DNA of 37,231 bases from contig DSAR01000349.1 of the NCBI GenBank assembly GCA_011046405.1, forward strand, positions 1 through 37,231, in the 5' to 3' direction. The position numbers and the translations under genes are program-made. The DNA is from Chloroflexota bacterium (GTDB taxonomy: Bacteria > Chloroflexota > Anaerolineae > B4-G1). Shown here one piece after another: positions 15,179-24,449 of the stretch (positions are counted from its first letter, which is position 1; each line of letters starts with the position of its first letter). Below the pieces are notes generated by a model, which saw only the letters and a list, made by a program, of their open reading frames with translations, ran no database searches and was not told the origin of the DNA.

Positions 15179-16498
15179 GTGCCGACTTTGACGTTTCCAT
15201 TAAGCCGCATCGAGGGCCACGCCCAGGTCGTCATCGAGGTGCAGGCCGGCGAAGTGCTCGCCACACACTTCCAAGCGACCGAGTTCCGGGGATTCAAGCA
15301 CCTGGTCCAGGGGATTCCAGCCGAGCAGATGGTCGTCATCGTGCCCCGCATCTGCGGCGTCTGCTCGACGGCGCACCACCTGGCGGCAGTCAAGGCGTTG
15401 GAAGATATCTATGACGTCGCTCCCCCCCCGTTGGCGTGTGAGATTCGGGAACTGTTGATGCTGGGGCAAATTGTGCAAAATCAGGCTACTTCTCTCTTCA
15501 TCTTCACTATGCCCGACCGCTTGGGCGTCTCTAGCATCTACCAGTTGGCCCAGCGAGAGGGGGATGAGGCCGACACGCTAAGATCTCAAATCGCCACCCA
15601 GGCGCTGCGGGTGCGGGCAGCTGGCACACATTTGATCACCCTGGCGGGCGGACAGTTCATCCATCCGGTCAAGGCGGTCGTCGGTGGCGTAATCAGCGGC
15701 GTGAGCGAGGGGCAATCTGCCAATATGCGCGACGAGGTGCTGGAGTCGCTGCCTATAGCGCGCCAGTTGTTCGATTACTATTGGGAGCAATCGGTAGCCC
15801 TCAAAGAGCGCATCGGCACCTGGGGCGACGATCAGCCGGCATGTTACATCGCCGCCATCGAAGACACGTGTCCCGACTACACCGGGGCCGACATCCGGGT
15901 GATGGACGTCGATGGGCGGGTAAGCGCTCGTTTCCCTCCACGGGATTTCCAGCACTATCTCTCTTACGAGGAGACTGACTACAGTTATGCCGGCCGGACC
16001 AGCTACAGGGGAGCGATGATGCGCGCCAATAGCCTGGCGCGGATCAATATGACCAAGTCGATGGGGACGCCGCTGGCCGACGAGTACCTGGCCCGTTTCC
16101 GGGATACGTTCGGCCAGCCGGCCCACGCGATTCTCCTATTCGATCTGGCACGAGGGATCGAACTGGTCTATGCGCTGGAGCGGGCGGCTGAAATCCTGGG
16201 CCAACGACTGGATGGAGAGGATACCGCCGTCGCTTACACCCCTCGTGACGGGGAGGGCTACGGCCTGGTCGAGGCCCCGCGCGGCCCCCTGATCCATCAT
16301 TACGTCGTCCGAGATGGTTTGATCGAGCAGGCCGCGTTTGTCATCCCCACGGTGCACAACGTGTTGGCCATCGAGCGGGCATTGCGCGTGGCAGCCGAGC
16401 GCTACATCACCCCAGACCGGGTAGATATGGAGTTGGAGCGCGCCGTTGGGCGAGTGGTGCGCGCATTCGACCCATGCATCGCCTGCGCGACCCATTGA
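15179..16498 (+). CDS. [NiFe] hydrogenase large (catalytic) subunit without C-terminal extension
   Basis: A 439-residue catalytic subunit, GTG start, AAGGAAAAGG upstream. The N-terminal metal-binding motif RICGVCSTAHH (Cys 59, Cys 62) and the C-terminal motif DPCIACATH (Cys 433, Cys 436) supply the four Ni-binding cysteines; the leading SRIEGHA is also typical. The protein ends exactly at the His of DPCxxCxxH (codon CAT, then TGA). Most [NiFe] large subunits carry a further 5-30 residues that a dedicated endopeptidase removes after nickel insertion. Its absence is known from CooH and from H2-sensing HoxC/HupU types, and suggests no protease step here. Composition and motifs otherwise fit group 3 (bidirectional, cytoplasmic) enzymes. 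A frameshift hiding an extension is unlikely because the following DNA is a short tandem repeat. Confidence 0.93.
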   Translation: MPTLTFPLSRIEGHAQVVIEVQAGEVLATHFQATEFRGFKHLVQGIPAEQMVVIVPRICGVCSTAHHLAAVKALEDIYDVAPPPLACEIRELLMLGQIVQNQATSLFIFTMPDRLGVSSIYQLAQREGDEADTLRSQIATQALRVRAAGTHLITLAGGQFIHPVKAVVGGVISGVSEGQSANMRDEVLESLPIARQLFDYYWEQSVALKERIGTWGDDQPACYIAAIEDTCPDYTGADIRVMDVDGRVSARFPPRDFQHYLSYEETDYSYAGRTSYRGAMMRANSLARINMTKSMGTPLADEYLARFRDTFGQPAHAILLFDLARGIELVYALERAAEILGQRLDGEDTAVAYTPRDGEGYGLVEAPRGPLIHHYVVRDGLIEQAAFVIPTVHNVLAIERALRVAAERYITPDRVDMELERAVGRVVRAFDPCIACATH

Positions 16499-16501
16499 CA
16501 C

Positions 16502-16539
16502 ATGGGCACATTGGCATGGGCACATTGGTATGGGCGACC
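16502..16539. repeat. 14-bp tandem repeat between convergent genes
   Basis: ATGGGCACATTGGC and ATGGGCACATTGGT follow each other, then a partial third unit ATGGGCGACC. It fills the 46-bp gap between the convergent hydrogenase and histidine kinase genes. No terminator-like hairpin is seen there. Confidence 0.7.
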
Positions 16540-16544
16540 TATCG

Positions 16545-19500
16545 CTAGGCGCTCTCCGGCTCTGATTCTACGATCGGGATGGTGAAGGCAAACTTGCTCC
16601 CTTTGCCCAACGTACTCTCGGCCCAGATATCGCCCCCTTGCAATTCCACGAGGCTTTTGGTAATCACCAATCCCAAACCAGTACCAGGCTCGCTCTGCAC
16701 GGATGGATCGTCGGAGCGGAAATATTTGGTAAACAGGCGGCCTTGATCCTCCGGTGACATGCCCACCCCGGTGTCGACGACTGCGCATACGACGAAGCCA
16801 TTCTCCCCCCGTTGCGCAGAGACGCTGATCTGCCCAGCTTCTGGAGTGTATTTATGCGCGTTGCTCAATAGATTGGTCATCACCTGCACCAGCCGAGTAC
16901 GGTCTCCTCTGACCAGGGGCAAATCTGGCGCAACGTCAACCGTCAACGATTGCTGCTTGGTCTTGATTTGAGCCCGAATCGTATGCAGAGCCTCTTCGAC
17001 GACCTCCTCAACCGAGATTTCCTCCAGGTTGATTCGAATGCGCCCACTCTCGATCCGCGAAATGTCCAACAAGCTACTGACCAGCATATCCATTCGTTCG
17101 ACGTTGGAACGAATCGTATCCAAGAACGCCTGCTGATCCTGGTTCAGTTCACCGGCCACACCCTTGGACAACAGATCTGTGTATCCTCTCATCGACGTCA
17201 TCGGCTGTTTGAGTTCGTGAGAGACGAAAGAGACAAACTCCGTCTTGGCCTCGTTGGCCTGGTGGACTTGCTCGAAGAGGCGCGCGTTCTCAATCGAGAT
17301 GGCGGCGTGGTCGGCCAGGCGTGTCACGAAAGCCAGCGCGCTTTCGTCGAGACGCCCCTGATGGAACGATTCCAGGGCAATCGAACCGATAATTCGATCC
17401 TCACACCAGATAGGCACCGTCAATTGAGCAACCACACCCGGCACCGTCGCCTGGTAATCGGGGTCTGCCCCCACGTCCAACACGAGTTCTGGCCTTTTGT
17501 TTCGCATAGCCCGACCGATAATCCCGCGATCTAAGGGCCACAATTCATCCTCATGGGCAGCGATAAAACTCTCCGGATACCCTTTGTTGGCCAGGAGCTG
17601 CAATCCACGCTCCCCCTCTTCGGTCTCAACGACGATGGCCACCAGGCCCATATCGGCGTCGGTCATACGCATTGCCCAATCAAGCGTCTGCTTCATCACA
17701 CGATCGTAATCCAAGGTCGCGTTGAGCTCTCGATCAATACGCTGCATCATGGAAAGCTCTTCGACCCGGGCCGCCAGCGCCTGATCGGTTTGCGTAAACA
17801 GCCGCGCGTTTTCGATAGAAACGGCTGCGTTGGCTGCAAAGGCGGTCAGTAAGCGCTCATCTTCCTCGTCGAAAGACACCCCATCGCGCCGATTGAGCAA
17901 CTCGATCACCCCGATGACGTCTCCTCGACTGACCATCGGCACGGCAATGATGGAATGGGTGATGAAGGCGTCATCCAAATCCTTGTACCAACGTTGATCG
18001 GTCTGCGCATCCTTGATGAGCACCGGTTTCTGTTCCTGGACCACTGTGCCCAGGATACCGGTGGAGGGGGGCAAACGCATCCCCACCAAATCGGCGGAAC
18101 CGGGACCGGCCGTCACCTCGAAGACCAACTCGCCGGTATTGCGATCGACTAGCACCAAAGATCCAGCTTCGGCCTGGAGTAACGCCACCGCCTTGTCCAT
18201 GATCAGATTCAACACCATCGGCAGGTCCAACGTCGACGTAATCACGCTGCCGACTTCATTCAGCGCCTTGAGCTGGCGAGCCCGTTCCTCCATCCGTCCA
18301 TACAAGCGTGCCTTGTCCAGGATTGCAGCCGCCTGGTCGGCAATCGCCGAGAAGAACTGTAACTGTTCTTCAGTATACGTCACGGCCGGATCGAAGCTTG
18401 AGACATTCATCACACCGATGATCTGGTCGCCGGCGCTAAGCGGCACGCTCATCCAGGCCTTGCCCGGCCGACCGCCGGGCGCGACGCCCCTGGCCCGACA
18501 TTCCTGAGCGTAGTCATCGGTGACGATGGCGCGACCGGTTTGCACAATTTGCCCGGTCAGACCGGTATCCACTGACCACTCGTAGCTGTTGTACATCCGA
18601 TCTCCATTCTCGACGTAAAAAGCGAAGGAAAGCGAGCGCTTCTCTGGATTGTACAACGCGATGTAGAAGTGACTGGTATCCATCACGCGACCGGTCTGGG
18701 TGTAGATCAACTCTAGCAGGTCATCGACGTTCATCGAGAAATTAACCGCCTGCCCCACCCAGCGGAGCACCTCCACCTCGGTCATTCGTCGTTCCAGATC
18801 GGTGAAAAGTCGGGCTTTGGCCAAAGCCACAGCAATCTGGGCGGCCAATGACTCCAAGGCAGCGAGATCATCCGAGGAAAAAAGCGCGCCACTAGATTTC
18901 ATCCCCAGGGTCAGCCACCCGTAATTGGGGATGGGGACAAAAAGCGCCGGACGCAGGGTGTCTAATTTACTACGCTCATCATCTAAATCAGGGGGTAGGG
19001 GACAGTCATGGTACAGAAAAAGGCTTTTTCTCTGCTGAAGCATCTGCCGGACCAACGGGCTATCCGTCGCAAAGGCCACGTCGGGAAAGTCGCCATCACC
19101 CAGTGTGTGCGGTACGTAGCGTCCTCGCCGTTGATCATAGAGATATAGAGCCGCAAAGGTAACGCCCCAGCCTGACGATAGGGTCTCATCGAGCGCCTCG
19201 AGCACCGAAGTCAGGTTAGTCGTCTCAGTTAACTGATCGGCAAAACGACGCGCGAGTTGACGATAGTCAAGCGAAGCGCCCAAGAACACCCGTTCAACTA
19301 CACGTTGCACCTGCCCCTGAAGCGGATTCAACACAAGCACCAAGAAGAAGACGAAAACGCCTAAGATAACAGGGTGTCCAACCTGGATCGGGACGTCGAT
19401 AAGCCACCCCAGGAGATAAGCAAAAAGAGAATAAATGCCTACAACGGTTGCGCTCAGAAGCGCGTACATCACCCCTCGGCTGATGACCCGGTTGATGTCG

Positions 19501-20561
19501 AACAGACGATAGCGCAAAATAGCATAGGCAATAGATAGCGGGAAAAGAACTAGCCAGGGGAAGGCGAGCATCGACCCAATCCACCATCCCAGCCAGGCAA
19601 ATGAGATAAACCAGAAGGAAATAGGGCCAAAAGCCAGGAGGCTGCCCCACATAATCGTCCGGGCCTGGGCCTGAGCGATGGGTGATTCGGAAGACAGGCT
19701 CCGGTAAATCATCATGCCCAGGAATGCCAGCGCGCTCAGGGCCACTGAAATGTAAACAAGTTGCCAGGATTTAAAATAAAGTCGCGGCGCGGAGAAATCA
19801 AAAATGGAGAATTGATTGTTGATGGCAAGAATAAGGCCCGGTGCGTAGACAATGTAGCGTAATGCTGGCGCCCGGTTGAGAATCCGCATCCGCTGGGGGA
19901 ACACCAGCGCCAGGTGTAACAACGCGCTCCCCACCAACGAAAACGCGCCAATCCACAACCGGGAAAAGCGGTGGGAGGTATACGTATCGAACATTAACCC
20001 CAGGCTCAATGCGATGACGGCGCACAAGAAAGCAAAGGCCCGGCCGGCCGACTCACGCCACCGCTCCACAAAGACACCGATCCCAATAGCCAGGTAGATG
20101 ATTGCAATGAGGTAAGGCAGCGCGAAAAAATCCCCCAACGCTCCCAGCGGGAAAGAGCAAAGCACCAGTTGAAACTCACGCTGTTCACCATCCAATCCTT
20201 CCACCGCCAGCGTGATCCGATCACCAACCTCGTATTGCGCCAGGAGACGCGTCAACGCGCCCGACGTATTCAATGCTTGATCGTCTACGGCTAAAATTCG
20301 ATCGTGCACACGCAGGCCGATCTCATGCGCCGAGCAGGTCGATTCCTCGGCGCCATTCGCCACCAGCGTCGGCTCGACAAAGAAACCGGGGAAAGGTAAT
20401 CGGATGACGCGCCAGGCGAGAAAGGCGGCCACAATCAAAATAATGACCGCCATGATGAGCGACGCCGCAACAAAGTATACCTGGGGAAGCAAGCGCTGAG
20501 AATTCAGATGGCGGGTTTGACGTCTCTTTTTATCTTCCAAGATGTTTACCTCGTACCTCAC
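16545..20561 (-). CDS. Large membrane sensor histidine kinase: PDZ-like, multi-TM, four GAF domains
   Basis: A 1338-residue protein, GTG start with weak ribosome binding site. In order: a membrane helix (28-51), a PDZ-like segment (about 60-135, GLRVHDRILAVDDQALN), about eight membrane helices (145-412), four GAF domains (about 450-585, 610-755, 775-920, 945-1095), a HisKA domain with FVSHELKQP (His 1115) and a HATPase domain (N-box NLLSNAHKYTP, DTGVG near 1263, GTGLGL near 1293). It should autophosphorylate in response to ligands or membrane cues and pass phosphate to an unlinked response regulator; the nearest regulator gene in the window is 16 kb away. The third GAF is followed by ENARLFTQTDQ and the fourth by ENARLFEQVHQ, typical signalling-helix linkers. 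It is convergent with the hydrogenase. Confidence 0.92.
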   Translation of the reverse strand: MRYEVNILEDKKRRQTRHLNSQRLLPQVYFVAASLIMAVIILIVAAFLAWRVIRLPFPGFFVEPTLVANGAEESTCSAHEIGLRVHDRILAVDDQALNTSGALTRLLAQYEVGDRITLAVEGLDGEQREFQLVLCSFPLGALGDFFALPYLIAIIYLAIGIGVFVERWRESAGRAFAFLCAVIALSLGLMFDTYTSHRFSRLWIGAFSLVGSALLHLALVFPQRMRILNRAPALRYIVYAPGLILAINNQFSIFDFSAPRLYFKSWQLVYISVALSALAFLGMMIYRSLSSESPIAQAQARTIMWGSLLAFGPISFWFISFAWLGWWIGSMLAFPWLVLFPLSIAYAILRYRLFDINRVISRGVMYALLSATVVGIYSLFAYLLGWLIDVPIQVGHPVILGVFVFFLVLVLNPLQGQVQRVVERVFLGASLDYRQLARRFADQLTETTNLTSVLEALDETLSSGWGVTFAALYLYDQRRGRYVPHTLGDGDFPDVAFATDSPLVRQMLQQRKSLFLYHDCPLPPDLDDERSKLDTLRPALFVPIPNYGWLTLGMKSSGALFSSDDLAALESLAAQIAVALAKARLFTDLERRMTEVEVLRWVGQAVNFSMNVDDLLELIYTQTGRVMDTSHFYIALYNPEKRSLSFAFYVENGDRMYNSYEWSVDTGLTGQIVQTGRAIVTDDYAQECRARGVAPGGRPGKAWMSVPLSAGDQIIGVMNVSSFDPAVTYTEEQLQFFSAIADQAAAILDKARLYGRMEERARQLKALNEVGSVITSTLDLPMVLNLIMDKAVALLQAEAGSLVLVDRNTGELVFEVTAGPGSADLVGMRLPPSTGILGTVVQEQKPVLIKDAQTDQRWYKDLDDAFITHSIIAVPMVSRGDVIGVIELLNRRDGVSFDEEDERLLTAFAANAAVSIENARLFTQTDQALAARVEELSMMQRIDRELNATLDYDRVMKQTLDWAMRMTDADMGLVAIVVETEEGERGLQLLANKGYPESFIAAHEDELWPLDRGIIGRAMRNKRPELVLDVGADPDYQATVPGVVAQLTVPIWCEDRIIGSIALESFHQGRLDESALAFVTRLADHAAISIENARLFEQVHQANEAKTEFVSFVSHELKQPMTSMRGYTDLLSKGVAGELNQDQQAFLDTIRSNVERMDMLVSSLLDISRIESGRIRINLEEISVEEVVEEALHTIRAQIKTKQQSLTVDVAPDLPLVRGDRTRLVQVMTNLLSNAHKYTPEAGQISVSAQRGENGFVVCAVVDTGVGMSPEDQGRLFTKYFRSDDPSVQSEPGTGLGLVITKSLVELQGGDIWAESTLGKGSKFAFTIPIVESEPESA

Positions 20562-20648
20562 TCTTTTAAACCCAATTGAGTCCTAAATGACGATGGATCC
20601 CAAGTGAGACTGAACCCGCCCTAACCTGACAGAGCCAGAGCCAACAAG

Positions 20649-20773
20649 GTCCATCCGTATCTTCTCAATAAGTTGGGGAGCTGTGGCCGGTCTCCCGACC
20701 GAGCCCAGCGGGCACGGTCAGGAGACCGGCCCGAGCGAGTTTGCCCCGGTTTATTGAGATGATACGTCCATCC
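20649..20773. mobile_element. 109-bp MITE-like element with 15-bp terminal inverted repeats and 8-bp direct repeats
   Basis: The ends GTATCTTCTCAATAA (20657-20671) and TTATTGAGATGATAC (20751-20765) are inverted copies matching at 14 of 15 positions. GTCCATCC flanks the element directly on both sides (20649-20656 and 20766-20773), as a target duplication would. Inside is a further hairpin, GGCCGGTCTCC[C]GACCG / CGGTC[A]GGAGACCGGCC (20685-20701, 20715-20731). No coding capacity. It lies between the promoter and start codon of the kinase gene. Confidence 0.75.
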
Positions 20774-20799
20774 TTATTGGTTAGGCCCTATGACGATTT

Positions 20800-20828
20800 A
20801 TTCTAGCATAGATAAAGCGAATTGTCTA
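20800..20828 (-). promoter_or_regulatory. Promoter of the multi-GAF histidine kinase gene
   Basis: On the minus strand TAGACA (20828-20823), 17 bp, TAGAAT (20805-20800) with an extended -10 TGC just before it. The predicted leader is about 230 nt long and contains the 109-bp element. Confidence 0.7.
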
Positions 20829-20922
20829 TGTGTTGGCTTCCGTCACCACCCATGATGGCCCTTGCACCATCGACGCGGATTGTGATCCGCACTGCACACG
20901 TAGGCTGAGCAGTTACAAAAGA

Positions 20923-20960
20923 AAAACGTAAAGCGTAACAAATATTACGCTTTACGTTTT
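20923..20960. terminator. Symmetric AT-rich hairpin downstream of nrdJ
   Basis: AAAACGTAAAGCGTAA and TTACGCTTTACGTTTT are perfect 16-bp arms around a 6-nt loop. The A- and T-ended arms allow termination in either direction, though the stem itself supplies the T-run. It lies about 180 bp past the nrdJ stop. The 12-bp motif CTGAGCAGTTAC stands just before it at 20905-20916. Confidence 0.5.
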
Positions 20961-20989
20961 ACCAATCAGCGCCAGAAGCACTACGAGCC

Positions 20990-21132
20990 TAAGCGTTCAG
21001 GGGATTGAACGATGGGACACAGATCGACACAGATTTTTTCCATCGAGTGCCAAGTAAGGCCTACTTGATGGCCTCAATCTGTGTGAATCTGTGAAAATCT
21101 GTGTCCAATGTTCCCCCGGCCTGAACGGTTAC
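20990..21132. repeat. Intergenic inverted-repeat element abutting the nrdJ stop
   Basis: The termini TAAGCGTTCAGG (20990-21001) and CCTGAACGGTTA (21120-21131) are inverted with one mismatch. Inside, GGACACAGAT / ATCTGTGTCC form a second inverted pair, with further ACACAGATT and AATCTGTG copies. About 143 bp, no coding potential. The right end lies 6 bp from the nrdJ stop codon (21139-21141), so it probably shapes the nrdJ mRNA 3' end. Confidence 0.6.
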
Positions 21133-21138
21133 ACAGCG

Positions 21139-23601
21139 CTAACACTCGCTGTATCCGCATGAATAGCAGCGCCGGCATCCTTCCGTATTGACCAAAGCGG
21201 CATGGCCGCATTCAGGACACAGATCACCCGCCGGGAACAGGGCCAGTTGTTCGGCTGGGGACTGACCTTCCTCTGGCACCGGATCTATCATCCCCAGGTG
21301 CTCGGCCAATATCTGTGCGATCCCATCGGGAAGGCTGCGGACCCGGTCACGTCCGAATCCCAGGGGGCGTCCGCCGCCAATACCCTTCAATTGCCGCACC
21401 ACCTGTTTCAGTCGTCGCGTGGCCGAAAGAGGTGAAGGAACACGCAGTATCAGCGAGATCAAGCGCCCGATCGCCTCGGCCACTGCGGCTGTATCAGACC
21501 CGGCCTTGCCCACGTTGAGGAAGACCTCGAATGGCTCGCCATCACCGTTTGCGTTGATGGTCGTATATGCGGTACCCAAAGGCGTGTTCAAGCGATAGGT
21601 CTGGCCCGCCAACGCACGCGGCCGAGGGCGCACCTTTATGGAAGCTAGATCCGGGGAATACGGTTGGTGCTGCTTGGCCTTTCGCGTCTCTTCAGTCTCC
21701 AGGACGACTTTTTCCCGCGAGCCGGTCACGTAGACGGTCAACCCCTTGCAACCCAATTTCCAGGCCAATTGGAACGCGTGCGCCACATCGTCAGGCGTCG
21801 CCGACGCTGGGAAATTGATCGTCTTGGAGATCGAGCTATCGACGAATGCCTGTAACGCCGCCTGCATGCGCACGTGCTCCTCGGCGGCGATGTCGCTGGC
21901 GACGACAAAAACTTCCCGTACGGCGGATGGGACGGCGTCGACCGCCTGACAACTGCCCGTCTCCATCACCTCCTGGAAAATCGTCTCTCTCGCTCCCTCG
22001 TCCAGACCGATCTCCTCCAACGCCCGATCGAAGAGCGGACTGATGTAACGTAGCTCCAGGTCCTGACCATTGTCGTTGACGTGGCGCACGTAAGCCAAAG
22101 CAAAGACCGGTTCGCACCCATAGGCCTCACACCCCGAGACGGTCGCGACGGTGCCCGTCGGCGCCACCGTCGTCTGGGCCGCATTCCGGATACCGTGACG
22201 TTTTATGTCCTGCACAATAACGTCCCAATCCAGGGCAGGCCGTCCCCACTCTTCCAGGCGTTCGTAGGGGGTCACAGGACGGGGCGGCCGCCATTGCAGA
22301 TCATTGGGATCATAAACACTGCCCTCAATCGCCGGGAACGGTCCCCGAACCTCCGCCAACGCGATACTGCTTCGCATGACGTGATAGCGGATGTATTCCA
22401 TAACCTGGGCTACCAATTCCTGAGCCTCCTCGCTGCCGTAGCGCACCCGCAGATGGTAGAGTAAGTCACCCAGCCCCATGATACCCAACCCGATCCGCCG
22501 GGTCTGCTGGGCCGCGCGTTTCAGTTGGGGCACTGCCGGGACGTAGGCATTTGCGTCGATCACGTCATCCAAAAAACGGGTCGCTCGCTCGACCGTCTCG
22601 CGTAGTTTTTCCCAATCCACCGAGGCGTGCCCGTTGTGCCCATAGGTCACGTGCCGGGCCAGATTCACCGATCCCAGGCAACAATTCTCATAAGGCAACA
22701 AAAACTGTTCCCCACACGGGTTGCTCGCTTCATATGTGCCCAAATGTGGGCAAGGATTTTCTCGATTGGCCGCGTCCAAGAAGAGCATCCCCGGCTCACC
22801 ATTGCGATGCGCCCCGGCGATGATGTCGTCGAATATCTGTCGCGCCTCGACCGTCTCCCAGACCTCATCATCCTGGGGATTGACCAGCTCGATCATCCCC
22901 TCCTCCGCCACCGCCTGCATAAACACATCTGTCACGCCAACGGAGACATTGAAATTGGTGATCGCGTGTTCGTCGCTCTTGCAATGAATGAATTCACTGA
23001 TGTCGGGATGATCGACGCGCAACACGGCCATGTTGGCGCCCCGCCTGGCCCCGCCCTGGCTGACGATGCCTGAAGCGACGTCGAAAACCTGCATAAAGCC
23101 TACTGGCCCGGTGGCCTGACCGCCACTGCTGCGCACCAACGCGCCCTTGGGACGGAGTCGAGAGAAGGAAAAACCGGTCCCCCCCCCCGTCTGTTGGATC
23201 AACGCCGCATCCCGTAGCGTCTGAAAAATGCCCTCTCCATCGCGACCCATATCGTCAGCGACGGGAAGAACAAAACAAGCAGCCAATTGCCCTAAAGGCG
23301 TCCCAGCTCCGGTGAACGTGGGAGAATTGGGCATAAACTGAAAGCTGGTGATCAAATCATAAAAGCTATCCTCGACCGCCGATACATCCTCACCCCACAC
23401 CTCCTCGACGGCAGCGACGTGACTAACCACGCGATGGAACATCTCCTCTACCGTTTCGACCGGTTGGCCATTCATCCCCCTGCGCAAATAACGACGCTTC
23501 AAAACCGCAAGGGCGTTCTCACTTATCTTGATCCCGGCTCTCTTGGATCTCGCGACCGAAGCCATGGTACTTTTCACAATGTGCCCCATCATTTCCTCCA
23601 T
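21139..23601 (-). CDS. nrdJ: Adenosylcobalamin-dependent (class II) ribonucleotide reductase
   Basis: An 820-residue enzyme that reduces ribonucleotides to deoxyribonucleotides with a B12-generated radical, needing no oxygen and no NrdB partner. Visible: [26 protein letters not shown] (Cys 109, first of the reducing pair), the glycine-rich [16 protein letters not shown], the active-site NPCGE (294-298; Cys 296 is the radical cysteine), [10 protein letters not shown], and the C-terminal Cys-rich tail [26 protein letters not shown], which relays electrons or binds zinc. No ATP-cone is seen at the N-terminus, so allosteric overall-activity control is probably absent. The start may really be Met 4 or Met 5, because GGAGGA lies within codons 1-3 just before them. 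It follows nrdR by 27 bp. Confidence 0.95.
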   Translation of the reverse strand: MEEMMGHIVKSTMASVARSKRAGIKISENALAVLKRRYLRRGMNGQPVETVEEMFHRVVSHVAAVEEVWGEDVSAVEDSFYDLITSFQFMPNSPTFTGAGTPLGQLAACFVLPVADDMGRDGEGIFQTLRDAALIQQTGGGTGFSFSRLRPKGALVRSSGGQATGPVGFMQVFDVASGIVSQGGARRGANMAVLRVDHPDISEFIHCKSDEHAITNFNVSVGVTDVFMQAVAEEGMIELVNPQDDEVWETVEARQIFDDIIAGAHRNGEPGMLFLDAANRENPCPHLGTYEASNPCGEQFLLPYENCCLGSVNLARHVTYGHNGHASVDWEKLRETVERATRFLDDVIDANAYVPAVPQLKRAAQQTRRIGLGIMGLGDLLYHLRVRYGSEEAQELVAQVMEYIRYHVMRSSIALAEVRGPFPAIEGSVYDPNDLQWRPPRPVTPYERLEEWGRPALDWDVIVQDIKRHGIRNAAQTTVAPTGTVATVSGCEAYGCEPVFALAYVRHVNDNGQDLELRYISPLFDRALEEIGLDEGARETIFQEVMETGSCQAVDAVPSAVREVFVVASDIAAEEHVRMQAALQAFVDSSISKTINFPASATPDDVAHAFQLAWKLGCKGLTVYVTGSREKVVLETEETRKAKQHQPYSPDLASIKVRPRPRALAGQTYRLNTPLGTAYTTINANGDGEPFEVFLNVGKAGSDTAAVAEAIGRLISLILRVPSPLSATRRLKQVVRQLKGIGGGRPLGFGRDRVRSLPDGIAQILAEHLGMIDPVPEEGQSPAEQLALFPAGDLCPECGHAALVNTEGCRRCYSCGYSEC

Positions 23602-23628
23602 AGAAAACTATTCCCGCCGCTCCTCAGT

Positions 23629-24099
23629 CTATGCCTCTTTAGTGCTCTCTTTGCTCTCTTCCAGCAATCGATCAATCTCCGATCGCACTGCCTCCAGATC
23701 CTCTAAACCCAGGTAGACAATAGCATAACGGACGTAAGAAACGGGATCTAGTTCCTTCAACTCTTTGATGGTCAAATCCCCAACGACGTGACTGGGCACC
23801 TCCATCCTGCCCATCTGGCAGATCGCGTGCTCGACGCGATCCACCAATCGCTCCAGATCATCGGCCGAGACCGGGCGCCGGGCGCAAGCCGTCCGTAAAC
23901 CAACGAGTAGCTTCTCGCGACTGAACTCCTCCCTTTGATCGTCCCGTTTGACCACCAGGGGTGTATTCAATACCGGCCGCTCCATCGTACTAAAACGCTG
24001 ATCGCACGATTGACACACCCGTCGCCGGCGCACGCCCCTTTCGTTACGCCGTGTATCGATCACCCGTGTATCGTCGCTATCACAAAAAGGACAACGCAT
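23629..24099 (-). CDS. nrdR: Transcriptional repressor NrdR
   Basis: A 156-residue nucleotide-sensing repressor of ribonucleotide reductase genes. The N-terminal zinc ribbon has MRCPFC (Cys 3, Cys 6) and CQSC (Cys 31, Cys 34); an ATP-cone domain spans about residues 49-139 (VVKRDDQREEFSREKLLVGLRTAC), and the protein ends in an acidic helix. AGGAGGCGAG precedes the ATG. It is first in a two-gene unit with nrdJ, so it very probably controls its own operon. Candidate NrdR boxes and attenuator-like hairpins lie in the 340-nt leader. The length is normal for the family. Confidence 0.96.
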   Translation of the reverse strand: MRCPFCDSDDTRVIDTRRNERGVRRRRVCQSCDQRFSTMERPVLNTPLVVKRDDQREEFSREKLLVGLRTACARRPVSADDLERLVDRVEHAICQMGRMEVPSHVVGDLTIKELKELDPVSYVRYAIVYLGLEDLEAVRSEIDRLLEESKESTKEA

Positions 24100-24187
24100 A
24101 ACACTCGCCTCCTGAATCTACCCGCCCTCTCCTATCCCGGACAGAGGGTGCTTCACACCCGCCAAACGACCCAAACCCCCCACTCTC

Positions 24188-24219
24188 CATCGCAGCAAGG
24201 GACTGGCCTGAGCAGTTAC
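24188..24219. repeat. 32-bp dispersed repeat, copy 1
   Basis: CATCGCAGCAAGGGACTGGC followed by CTGAGCAGTTAC is present here and, as an exact reverse complement, at 30370-30401. The terminal CTGAGCAGTTAC also occurs at 20905-20916. It lies within the leader of nrdR-nrdJ. Confidence 0.8.
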
Positions 24220-24288
24220 GACTGCCAAATTCTTGCTCGTTGTGCAGGAACCTTGTCGGTTAGGCCCTTACTCTCCGGCGTTGCCAAT

Positions 24289-24432
24289 AAAAAAAGGCCC
24301 CCTACATCCTTCAAGCAATGGCGCTTAGCTTAGCGTTCAAACATGGACCTGTCCCAAAGCCATGGGGCATTCAAGCTCTAAATAACACCAGATGTAGGGG
24401 GATAACAAAAAAAAGCCCTATATGTAGGGGGG
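24289..24432 (-). promoter_or_regulatory. nrdR-nrdJ leader with triple GATGTAGGGGG motif: NrdR boxes and/or attenuator
   Basis: Plus-strand GATGTAGGGGG occurs at 24391-24401 and as ATGTAGGGGG at 24422-24431; its inverted copy CCCCCTACATC is at 24298-24308. Read as operators, ACACCAGATGTAGGGG (24385-24400) and GCCCTATATGTAGGGG (24415-24430) each match 11 of 16 positions of the NrdR-box consensus as I recall it, with starts 30 bp apart, close to the helical phasing of paired boxes. Read as RNA on the minus strand, CCCTA-CATA-TAGGG is followed by U8 and CCCCCTACATC...GATGTAGGGGG by CC and U7, two terminator-like hairpins with alternative pairing. Both readings may hold. Confidence 0.6.
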
Positions 24433-24449
24433 TCGTTAAGGTGGTGCAG

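Noticed and set aside
16499-16544. Hidden C-terminal extension of the hydrogenase large subunit by frameshift
   Set aside because: The bases after the stop are a 14-bp tandem repeat and give no plausible extension in any frame.
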